Assembly (NCBI RefSeq): GCF_001499995.1 | Contig: NZ_LQIU01000019.1 | Coordinates: 1 to 64,000 of the forward strand | From: Mycobacterium sp. IS-1496 | GTDB taxonomy: Bacteria; Actinomycetota; Actinomycetes; Mycobacteriales; Mycobacteriaceae | Direction: 5' to 3' | Length of the DNA stretch: 64,000 nucleotides | Shown here: positions 35,994-47,706 of the stretch, piece by piece | Layout: each line of letters opens with the position of its first letter | Numbering within the stretch: the stretch's first letter is position 1 | Translations under genes and position numbers: made by a program | Notes under the pieces: model-generated | The model's input: only the letters and a program-made list of their open reading frames with translations | Told to the model about the DNA's origin: nothing | Databases searched by the model: none

Positions 35994-36695
35994 TTGGTGG
36001 GCGGAGTGCCCGCAGTGAACCAGGTACTTCAAGCCGTCGCGGCGAGCCCGCTGCAACGAAGGATCCGGCGGGACAAGCTCACCTATCTTGGATACCGGAA
36101 GCTACGCAGCCTCTCGCGGGCCGCCGAGGCGGTTCGGGAGGTACCCGGATGCGTCATCGAATGTGGGCTGGCGTTGGGAGGATCGGGCATCCTGTTGGCC
36201 ACCGAGTTACCGGATCGACCGTTCCACGGCTACGACGTGTTCGCGATGATTCCGCCGCCGGGACCGAACGACCCCGCCAAGGCTCACAATCGGTACGAGG
36301 TCATCGCGTCGGGCCGTTCGGAAGGTCTCGGCGGGGAGACGTACTACGGTTACGTGGACGATCTGTTCGAGCGGGTGTGCGACTCGTTCGCGCGCTACGG
36401 AGTGCCGACCGGCGAGCGGATTCACCTCCACAAGGGTTTGTTCGAGGACACCCTCGACCCGCAGTGGCCGGTCGCGTTGGTGCACATCGACTGCGACTGG
36501 TACGACCCGGTGAAGCTGTGCCTCGAGCGGGTGACGCCGTGGTTGTCGCCGGGCGCGCGGGTGATCCTGGACGACTACTCCGACTATGGCGGAGCGAAGA
36601 AGGCGACCGACGAGCATGTCGCGGCCCATGCCGGATTCAGCGTGGAGCGCGACGCCGGGCACCGGGTGCTGGTCTACGCGCCGGTCACCGCGTGA
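35994..36695 (+). CDS. TylF/MycF-type SAM-dependent methyltransferase
   Basis: 233 residues. V-I-E-C-G-L-A-L-G-G-S-G-I is the SAM-binding loop near residue 53. The family's metal/acceptor end is clear: V-H-I-D-C-D-W-Y-D-P-V-K followed by G-A-R-V-I-L-D-D-Y. TylF enzymes O-methylate sugars, so a target in glycolipid or glycopeptidolipid-type glycans is plausible. The start is uncertain: TTG 35994, GTG 35997 or GTG 36015 (with GGAG eight bases upstream). It sits between ackA and pknG, which are adjacent in M. tuberculosis. Confidence 0.83.
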   Translation: MVGGVPAVNQVLQAVAASPLQRRIRRDKLTYLGYRKLRSLSRAAEAVREVPGCVIECGLALGGSGILLATELPDRPFHGYDVFAMIPPPGPNDPAKAHNRYEVIASGRSEGLGGETYYGYVDDLFERVCDSFARYGVPTGERIHLHKGLFEDTLDPQWPVALVHIDCDWYDPVKLCLERVTPWLSPGARVILDDYSDYGGAKKATDEHVAAHAGFSVERDAGHRVLVYAPVTA

Positions 36696-36733
36696 AGCGA
36701 AGCCGACCGAACCACTAGGTGCCGGCGGGATGC

Positions 36734-36751
36734 GATATCGCCGGTGATATC
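36734..36751. repeat. GATATC palindrome, third copy
   Basis: GATATCGCCGGTGATATC, one base off the perfect palindrome at 2004-2021. It lies in the 101-bp gap between the convergent ends of the TylF-like gene and pknG, so it may act as a hairpin terminator or a dispersed element. Confidence 0.6.
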
Positions 36752-36796
36752 GAATCCCGGAGTGACATGTGCACTCCCCGTCACGAGGCCCGAACG

Positions 36797-40055
<3,259 letters not shown>

Positions 40056-40056
<1 letters not shown>

Positions 40057-41375
40057 CACCTGTACTCACTGAGTCGTGGCCACAGACCCAGCGCCACCGC
40101 CACCGCGGCGATCACACTGAGCGCCGCAGCGCCCGCCGTCGCACCCGACAGCACCCGCCGGGCATTGAGGATGTCGTTGCGCAGTTGGCTCCGGCTCTGC
40201 TCGATCGCCTTGCTCAGCGCGTCGTTGAGCTTGTCGAACGCGGGTGTCGAATCGTCCTCGCCGGTGCCGAGCGCGACCTGGGTGGCGGCCTGGTAGTTAC
40301 CGACGGCGATGTAGGCGTTGATCCGGTCGTCGGCCGCCCGCCAGCGGGAGAGCAGATCCTCGGCGGCGGCCAGGTCGGTGCTGTCGATCGCGTCCTCGCG
40401 CGCGAGGTACTGCGCCAGTTTCTTCTGCATCCCGTCGATCCGCTGGTAGTACGACTGTTTGCGGACCTCCTCGTCGCCGCGGCGGATCAGCGCCAGTGTC
40501 TCGTCGGCGCGGGCCTGCTGGGCGGTGATGGCCAGGGTGGTGATGGTCTTGAGCGATTCGGCGCCGGCGCCCTTGGCGCTGCGGCTGTCGGTCGTCGAGA
40601 TGGTCAGCGCGGTACCGACCCACAACACCATGATCAGCACCGCCAGCCCGCCTGCGACGAACCCGATGTTCACCCGCCGCCGGGTCCGTCGGGCCAGCCA
40701 GCGGTTGGCGAACAGACCGAACAGCAACGTCGCCAGCACCACGAGGATGACCGGCGCCGGGATGCGGGTCGATGCGCCTGTCTCCTGGTCGACCTGCGCC
40801 GAGGTCCGCTCGTAGAGCCGTTCGGCGTCGGGCAGGATCTTCGTCTGCATCAGCGACGACGCCTCGGACAGATACGACGAGCCGACCGGGTTGCCCGCCC
40901 GGTTGTTGGTCCGCGCCGTCTCCACCAGTCCGGTGTACACCGCGAGTTCGGCGTTGATGCGGCCGAGCAACTGCACCAGCTGCTCGTCGGTCAGCCCGCT
41001 CGAGGCCCGGGTCAGGGCCACCGCGGCATCGGTGATCGCCTGTTCGTAGCGTTGGCGCACGTCGCGGGGTTCGGTGCCGGCGATGAACGCGGTCGCGGCG
41101 GCGGCGTCGGCCACCGACAGCCGGCTGTACAACTCGCCGGCGGCGAACGACAGCGGTTCGGTGTGGTTGAGGACGGTGGTGAGCGCCTGCTGGCGGTCGT
41201 TGATCGTCGTCGACGTGGCGAAGGCGCTGGCGATCGCGAGTGCGGCGAGCACAACGCCGATGGTGAGGATGCGGCCCGGCGTCGTCCACAGGAAGAACCA
41301 GCGCGGGTGGGCGGGCGTGGTCGGCGACCGGGACGCGAGCGGCTCGGTCGAGGGATGCGCCAACTCCACAGTCAC
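40056..41375 (-). CDS. glnX: membrane signalling protein GlnX
   Basis: 439 residues, four TM helices: about residues 33-53, then after a long helical extracytoplasmic domain two near 205-225 and 240-262, then a second extracytoplasmic helical domain and a last TM near 410-430. Equivalent to Rv0412c, proposed to relay GlnH ligand binding to PknG. GTG 41375 start. The minus-strand TTTTATAGAG near 41425 in the upstream region may be its -10. Confidence 0.93.
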
Positions 41376-41507
41376 CTGTGCGCCGTCCTCATCTATCCGG
41401 CAACTTTCCGACCGTCTGACTCTATAAAAGAATCCTAAGAGGTTCTGTCACGGCTCGCGCCCAATCGAGCGGAGCCGCAGAGGTTGGCGCGGCCCTATCC
41501 TGTACGG

Positions 41508-42014
41508 GTGCGTGGCGACGGTGACGGCTGGGTGTTCTCCGACGGCGGCGGCCGCTACTGGGGCAGGCACGGCGCCGCCGGTCTGCTGTTGCGCGCGCCG
41601 CGGTCCGACGGGTCGGCCGCGGTGTTGCTGCAGCACCGCGCGCCGTGGAGTCACCAGGGCGGGACGTGGGGTCTGCCCGGCGGCGCCCGCGACAGCCACG
41701 AGACACCCGAACAGGCCGCGGTTCGCGAGGCCCATGAGGAAGCGGGGCTCTCGGCCGACCAACTGACCGTGCGGACCACCGTGGTGACCGCCGAAGTCGT
41801 CGGTTCCGGTGGCGCGTCGTGGACCTACACCACCGTGATCGCCGACGCGCCCGCGCTGCTGCACACCGTGCCCAACCGGGAGAGCGCCGAACTGCGCTGG
41901 GTTCCCGAAGCTGACGTCGCCGCGCTGCCCCTGCATCCGGGCTTCGCCGCCAGTTGGGAGCGCCTGCGGACCGTCACCGCGGCCTTCCCGCTGATGGTCA
42001 ACGGCCAGCGGTGA
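41508..42014 (+). CDS. mutT3: Nudix hydrolase MutT3
   Basis: 168 residues. A complete Nudix box is present: [11 protein letters not shown] then R-E-A-H-E-E-A-G-L. Mycobacterial MutT3 hydrolyses 8-oxo-dGTP/dGDP, sanitising the nucleotide pool. GTG 41508 lies 7 bases after TATCCT (41496-41501), a -10 placed for a leaderless message; TTG 41484 would put the promoter inside the gene. Order glnX-mutT3-thiE matches Rv0412c-Rv0414c. Its end overlaps thiE by 17 bp. Confidence 0.9.
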   Translation: MRGDGDGWVFSDGGGRYWGRHGAAGLLLRAPRSDGSAAVLLQHRAPWSHQGGTWGLPGGARDSHETPEQAAVREAHEEAGLSADQLTVRTTVVTAEVVGSGGASWTYTTVIADAPALLHTVPNRESAELRWVPEADVAALPLHPGFAASWERLRTVTAAFPLMVNGQR

Positions 42015-42681
42015 GCGCGTCCTTGAGGCGCTGAGCCGCCGACTTCGGATCGTCGGCCGCCGTGATCGCACGCACCACCACGATGCGGCGGGCACCCGCG
42101 TCGAGCACCTCGGGAAGCCGGGCCTCGTCGATACCGCCGATCGCGAACCACGGCTTGTCGGTGCTCAGCGCGGCGGCCTCACGGACCAGGTCGAGTCCGG
42201 GGGCGGGGCGCCCCGGTTTGGTCGGCGTGGGCCAGCACGGCCCGACACAGAAGTAGTCGACCTCCTCGGTCACCGCGGCGCCGACCTGGGCGCTGTCGTG
42301 GGTGGACCGGCCGATCAACGGGCTCTCGCCGATGATCCGGCGGGCCACGGCCAGCGGCAGATCGTCCTGGCCCAGGTGCAGCACGTCGGCCCCCGCGGCC
42401 AGCGCGATGTCCGCGCGGTCGTTGACCGCCAGCAGCGCGCCGTGGCGGCGGGCGGCGTCGCCGAGGATCTCGAGCGCGGCCAGTTCCTCGCGCGCCTCGA
42501 GAGGCCCGAACCGACGTTCGCCGGGTGACCCCTTGTCGCGCAGTTGGATCAGGTCGACGCCGCCGGCGAGCGCCGCGTCGGCGAACTCGGCGAGGTCACC
42601 GCGTTCGCGGCGGGCATCTGTGCACAGGTACAGCGAGGCCTGCTCGAGGCGTCGGCCGAGCCGGTCGAGGGGTTCACGCAC
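41998..42681 (-). CDS. thiE: thiamine-phosphate synthase
   Basis: 227 residues, TIM barrel that joins HMP-pyrophosphate and thiazole phosphate into thiamine phosphate. Motifs: D-L-I-Q-L-R-D-K-G (pyrophosphate site), [23 protein letters not shown] and F-A-I-G-G-I. GTG 42681. Divergent from the riboswitch-controlled thiO-thiS-thiG genes; no second riboswitch is seen on its own 39-bp leader. Confidence 0.96.
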   Translation of the reverse strand: MREPLDRLGRRLEQASLYLCTDARRERGDLAEFADAALAGGVDLIQLRDKGSPGERRFGPLEAREELAALEILGDAARRHGALLAVNDRADIALAAGADVLHLGQDDLPLAVARRIIGESPLIGRSTHDSAQVGAAVTEEVDYFCVGPCWPTPTKPGRPAPGLDLVREAAALSTDKPWFAIGGIDEARLPEVLDAGARRIVVVRAITAADDPKSAAQRLKDALTAGR

Positions 42682-42723
42682 ACGGCGACGGTAGCGCTTC
42701 GACCGCGGGTAGGGTTGATGGCC

Positions 42724-42819
42724 GACACGGGAGTCCCGGGACAGCGGGACTGAGAGTGGGTCCGATCATCCGGCCCTTACCGTCGGACCTGATCCGGGTC
42801 ATGCCGGCGAAGGGAGGCC
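42724..42819 (+). ncRNA. TPP riboswitch (THI element)
   Basis: The element opens with ACACGGGAGTCCCG, contains the conserved CTGAGAG near 42749, and closes with ACCTGATCCGGGTCATGCC then GGCGAAGGGAG (42787-42816). These are the two conserved sensor halves of the thiamine pyrophosphate aptamer. The GGGAGG at its 3' edge is the ribosome-binding site of thiO (ATG 42821), so TPP binding should hide it and block translation. Confidence 0.95.
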
Positions 42820-42820
42820 C

Positions 42821-43833
42821 ATGCCACCGGACAAGACTCTCGCCGTCATCGGCGGCGGGGTCATCGGCCTGTCGGTCGCGCGCCGCGCTGCGCTCGACGG
42901 CTGGACGGTGCGGGTGCACCGCAGCCCCGAAAGGGGTGCGTCATGGGTGGCGGGCGGGATGCTCGCTCCGCACAGCGAGGGCTGGCCGGGGGAGCACGAC
43001 CTGCTGCGCATCGGGCTGGACTCGCTGCGGTTGTGGCACGACGGCTTCCTGGCGGGTCTGCCCGCCGACGTGGTCACGGCGCGGGAGTCACTGGTGGTGG
43101 CCGTGGACCGCGCCGACGCCGCGGACCTCAAGACCGTCGGCGAATGGCTGGCCGCCCAGGGTCACCCCGTCACGCTCACCACAGCGGCCCGGGACATCGA
43201 ACCGCTGCTCGCGCAGGGCATCCGGCACGGCTTCGTCGCCGATACCGAACTGGCCGTCGACAACCGCGCCGTCGTGGACGCCCTGGAGGCGCACTGCACC
43301 CGGCTCGGGGTGCGGTGGGCGCCGCCGGTCGACGATCTCGCCGCCGTCGACGACGTCGTCTCCAGGGTGCTCGCCAACGGCGTCGACGCCCCGACGCTGT
43401 GGCCCGGCCTGCCTATCCGCCCCGTGAAGGGCGAGGTGCTGCGGCTGCGCTGGCGGCGCGGGTGTATGCCCGTCCCGCGCCGGGTGGTTCGTGCCCGTGT
43501 CCACGGCAGGCAGGTGTACCTGGTGCCGCGCGCCGACGGCGTGGTCATCGGCGCCACCCAGTACGAGCACGGCCGCGACACCGCCCCCGCGGTGACCGGG
43601 GTGCGCGACCTGCTCGACGACGCGTGCACGGTCATGCCGGCGCTGGGGGAGTACGAGTTCGCCGAGTGCGCGGCGGGGCTGCGACCGATGACGCCCGACG
43701 GGCTGCCTCTTGTCGAATGGCTCGACGAGCGCACACTGGTGGCAGCAGGGCACGGCCGCAACGGCTTCCTGCTGGCGCCGTGGACAGCCGAACGGGTCGC
43801 CGCCGAACTGCAGACGACACAGGGAGCCAGGAC

Positions 43834-43837
<4 letters not shown>
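42821..43837 (+). CDS. thiO: glycine oxidase ThiO
   Basis: 338 residues, FAD-dependent DAO-family enzyme giving iminoglycine for thiazole synthesis. Rossmann motif I-G-G-G-V-I-G-L-S at residues 9-17, G-A-S-W-V-A-G-G-M-L-A-P, and the C-terminal A-G-L-R-P-M-T-P-D-G-L-P with A-A-G-H-G-R-N-G-F. ATG is positioned four bases after the riboswitch. Overlaps thiS by ATGA. Confidence 0.96.
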
Positions 43838-44782
<945 letters not shown>

Positions 44783-44792
44783 GTCCGGCACT

Positions 44793-45551
44793 GTGACGCG
44801 CTACGTGGCGCTGGGTTCGTCCATGGCGGCGGGCCCGGGTATTCGGCCGTCGGCCGACGGCGCGCCGTTCCGTGCGGGCCGCTCGGCGCGCAACTATCCG
44901 CACCTGGTGGCCGAACGCCTCGGCCTCGACCTGACCGACGTCACCTATTCGGGGGCCACCACCGCCAACGTCCTCGACGAACCTCAGCACGGCACACCGC
45001 CGCAGATCGAGGCGCTCGACGGCACCGAGGCCCTGGTGACGGTCACGATCGGTGGCAACGACGTCGGCTACGTGCCCATGCTGATGGCCGCCGGACTTCC
45101 ACGGCCGGTCCGCTGGCTGCCGCCGGTGCGCGCACTCTTCGACCCGACCGCCCGGGACCGCGCACTGGTCGAGGTCGGCGAAGCGCTGCACCGCGTGGCC
45201 CGCGCGGTACGGGGCAGGGCACCGAACGCCGAGGTGCTGTTCGTCGACTACCTGACGTTGTTGCCGCCGCCCGGTCAGCCGGTCGGACCGCTGTCGGGTG
45301 TCGATGCGGCGCTGGGCCGGCGGATCGCCGACACGCTCGAGCGGCTGACCGGTCGGGCCGCCGCGGACGCGGGCTGCGGCTGGGTCCGTGCCGCGCAGGC
45401 CAGCCGCGCCCACCACGCGTGGTCGGCAGAGCCCTGGACCACCGGGCCGGGTATCCCGTGGCCCGGTCGGCCGGCACCCCTGCATCCCAACGCCGCCGGG
45501 ATGCGCGCGGTGGCCGATCTGGTGGTCGCCGCGGTGGAGTCGCCGCGATGA
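44793..45551 (+). CDS. SGNH/GDSL-type hydrolase
   Basis: 252 residues, no clear signal peptide. Block I is A-L-G-S-S-M-A-A-G-P-G (Ser nucleophile in a G-S-S form rather than G-D-S), block II around Y-S-G-A-T-T-A-N, block III G-G-N-D-V-G-Y, block V H-P-N-A-A-G-M with the catalytic His. Likely an esterase or lipase. GTG start 10 bp after thiG; its TGA overlaps the ABC ATPase ATG, so it belongs to the exporter operon. Not between thiG and lpqL in M. tuberculosis. Confidence 0.87.
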   Translation: MTRYVALGSSMAAGPGIRPSADGAPFRAGRSARNYPHLVAERLGLDLTDVTYSGATTANVLDEPQHGTPPQIEALDGTEALVTVTIGGNDVGYVPMLMAAGLPRPVRWLPPVRALFDPTARDRALVEVGEALHRVARAVRGRAPNAEVLFVDYLTLLPPPGQPVGPLSGVDAALGRRIADTLERLTGRAAADAGCGWVRAAQASRAHHAWSAEPWTTGPGIPWPGRPAPLHPNAAGMRAVADLVVAAVESPR

Positions 45552-46450
45552 TCGAGTTGATCGGTCTCACGAAGAGATTCGGCCGGGTTCGCGCCGTCGA
45601 CGATTTGACGTGCACCGTGGAACCCGGTGTCGTCACCGGCTTTTTGGGCCCCAACGGTGCGGGCAAGTCGACGACCATGCGGATGATCCTCGGGCTGGAC
45701 CGGCCGAGCGCGGGGACCGCCACGGTGCTGGGCCGGCCGTACCGCGAACACCGGCACCCGCTGCGGACGGTGGGTGCCCTGCTCGACGCCAGGCAGGTCC
45801 ACCCCACCCGCACCGCGCGTGCGCATCTGCGGTGGATCTCCGCCAGTAACAAGCTGTCCGACAAGCGTGTCGACGACGTTCTCGGCATGGTCGGCCTCGC
45901 CGACGTCGCGGGCAAGCCGGCGGGTGCGTTCTCGTTGGGGATGTCTCAACGACTCGGGATCGCGGCTGCTCTGCTCGGCGATCCGCAGGTACTGCTGTTC
46001 GATGAGCCGGTCAACGGCCTCGACCCGGAGGGCATCCGGTGGATCCGCACGCTGATGCGCGACCTCGCCGGCGAGGGGCGCACCGTGTTCGTGTCCAGCC
46101 ACCTGCTCGCCGAGATGGCGCAGACAGCCGACCGGTTGTTGGTGATCGGGCGCGGCAGACTGATCGCGGCCACGACCGTCGGCGAGTTCGTGAGTCGCGC
46201 CGGCCTGGAGACCGTGCGTGTGCGGACCCCTGACCGAGACCGGTTGTGCGACGCGTTGACCGCCGCGGGGTTGTCGTCGACGGTCGAGGATTCGGCCGTA
46301 CTGGTCCACAGCGCGTCGACCGAGCAGGTCGGTGAGCTGGCGGCGCGACACGGAGTGACTTTGCACGAGTTGAGCATTCAGCGTGCGTCGCTGGAGGAGG
46401 CGTACATGGCGCTGACCGATCAGGCCGTCGACTTCCGGGCGCAGCGCTGA
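45548..46450 (+). CDS. ABC transporter ATP-binding protein (BcrA/drug-exporter type)
   Basis: 300 residues. Walker A G-P-N-G-A-G-K-S-T, signature F-S-L-G-M-S-Q-R (a variant of L-S-G-G-Q), Walker B V-L-L-F-D-E-P with N-G-L-D-P-E-G, and switch His in S-S-H-L-L. The C-terminal 80-residue domain is typical of bacitracin/lantibiotic immunity exporters. Overlaps the SGNH gene (ATGA) and the permease (TGATG). A role in self-protection or export for the neighbouring cassette is speculation. Confidence 0.93.
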   Translation: MIELIGLTKRFGRVRAVDDLTCTVEPGVVTGFLGPNGAGKSTTMRMILGLDRPSAGTATVLGRPYREHRHPLRTVGALLDARQVHPTRTARAHLRWISASNKLSDKRVDDVLGMVGLADVAGKPAGAFSLGMSQRLGIAAALLGDPQVLLFDEPVNGLDPEGIRWIRTLMRDLAGEGRTVFVSSHLLAEMAQTADRLLVIGRGRLIAATTVGEFVSRAGLETVRVRTPDRDRLCDALTAAGLSSTVEDSAVLVHSASTEQVGELAARHGVTLHELSIQRASLEEAYMALTDQAVDFRAQR

Positions 46451-47190
46451 TGCTGCGCGCCGAGCTGCTCAAGCTGTGGACCACCCGGGCGCCGGTGTGG
46501 TCGGTGCTGACGGTCGTGGTGTTGAGCGTCGGGCTGGCGGCGATACAGGCATCGGTGGGCAGTGCGAGGACGCCGATCGAGCCGGAACGCGCGGCGGTCG
46601 GCGTCGCGACGTTCGGCGTTCCCGTCCTGTTGATATTGGCAGCGCTGACCGTCACGGGCGAGTACCGCACCGGCATGATCCGCACCACGTTCCTCGCGAT
46701 GCCCCGCCGCACCTATGTGCTGTGGACGAAAGCCCTTGTCACTGCGTGGTTCTCGGGTTTGACCGCCGCGCTGACGGTTGTCGCGGCGGTGGTGTCGGTG
46801 CGGGTGGTCGGCACGGATCGTCAAGCCGCTGAGCTCTCGCTCACAGAATCGGCGGTGTGGCGCACCGCCGGAGCGGTCGGCCTCTTCGCCGCGCTGGGCG
46901 CCGTGCTCGCCGTCGGCTTGGGAGTGCTGGTGAGGCACAGCGCAGGCGTCATCGCGATCCTTCTGCTGCTGCCGTTCGTCGTGGAACCGTTGGTCGGGAC
47001 GCTGCCGCAGGTGGGGGAGAAGGTCGGCCCGCTGTTGCCGTTCGCGAACGCTTATGCCTTCACCGGTGTGCCGTCACTGCAGACGTTCGCGATGTGGTGG
47101 GGTCCGATGGGTGCGTTGCTGTACTTCGCCGCGGTGACCGCCGTGGTGGCCGTCATCGCCGTCGCGGACATCAACCGGCGCGACCCGTAG
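46450..47190 (+). CDS. ABC-2 type permease
   Basis: 246 residues with six TM helices (near residues 17-37, 53-75, 90-118, 137-160, 167-185 and 220-240). The conserved T-G-E-Y-R-T-G-M-I-R-T-T-F motif after TM2 is typical of ABC-2 permeases paired with BcrA-type ATPases. Last gene before the terminator at 47272. Confidence 0.9.
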   Translation: MLRAELLKLWTTRAPVWSVLTVVVLSVGLAAIQASVGSARTPIEPERAAVGVATFGVPVLLILAALTVTGEYRTGMIRTTFLAMPRRTYVLWTKALVTAWFSGLTAALTVVAAVVSVRVVGTDRQAAELSLTESAVWRTAGAVGLFAALGAVLAVGLGVLVRHSAGVIAILLLLPFVVEPLVGTLPQVGEKVGPLLPFANAYAFTGVPSLQTFAMWWGPMGALLYFAAVTAVVAVIAVADINRRDP

Positions 47191-47271
47191 CGGGCCCACT
47201 TGGGAGCTGCGCTGTGAAGGCGCGAGCAACTTCTGGCTTCCCCGAGTGCATCGCGCCGTGTGACGTGCTGC

Positions 47272-47305
47272 AACCCGCGCGCGTAGGCCACCCTCGCGGG
47301 TTTTT
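47272..47305 (+). terminator. intrinsic terminator after the ABC exporter operon
   Basis: AACCCGCG (47272-47279) pairs with CGCGGGTT (47295-47302), 15-base loop, then TTTGAG; together a classic stem with a T run. It separates the exporter operon from the repeat-protein cassette. Confidence 0.88.
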
Positions 47306-47344
47306 GAGCAAACTGATTGTTGATACTTGAGGCCCCACCTTACG

Positions 47345-47361
47345 TTGCTTTTCGCAAGCAA
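47345..47361. promoter_or_regulatory. inverted repeat in the 516-bp leader region of the repeat-protein cassette
   Basis: TTGCTT (47345-47350) and AAGCAA (47356-47361) flank TTCGC: a perfect 6-bp palindrome in an AT-richer stretch about 280 bases upstream of the promoter at 47625. It may be an operator. No credible gene is present in 47191-47706. Confidence 0.4.
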
Positions 47362-47624
47362 TATAGGCGATTCGGTCGAACACTGGGTTGCCGCGTGATA
47401 TGAAAGTTCTGCGCTTGCTCGCATGCCGACAACGGGTGTAACAGTTCGTTGCGCCGCACATCTACGCTGTTCACCGTGCGGAGATGCGCGCTGATGTTCG
47501 CTAACCGAGGTTCAGGCTCTTTGCTCTTTGTGCCGTGCGACGCGTGGACTGCGGAACCAGTCGCTTGCAGATGCAAATTCTGCGTCCGGTCGATTTGGTT
47601 CTGTAGTCAAGTTCGTGGCGAATA

Positions 47625-47654
47625 TTGACAAGTGCGAAAGCATGGACATAGTTT
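47625..47654 (+). promoter_or_regulatory. SigA-type promoter of the repeat-protein cassette
   Basis: TTGACA (47625-47630), an 18-base spacer, then TAGTTT (47649-47654). Transcription would start near 47661, leaving a leader of about 46 bases before ATG 47707. This is the best -35/-10 pair in the gap and supports separate expression from the exporter operon. Confidence 0.65.
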
Positions 47655-47706
47655 GACCCACTACCGGGCGACTTAGGGCAGCGCCGGACAGAAGGGTCGG
47701 GGCACT

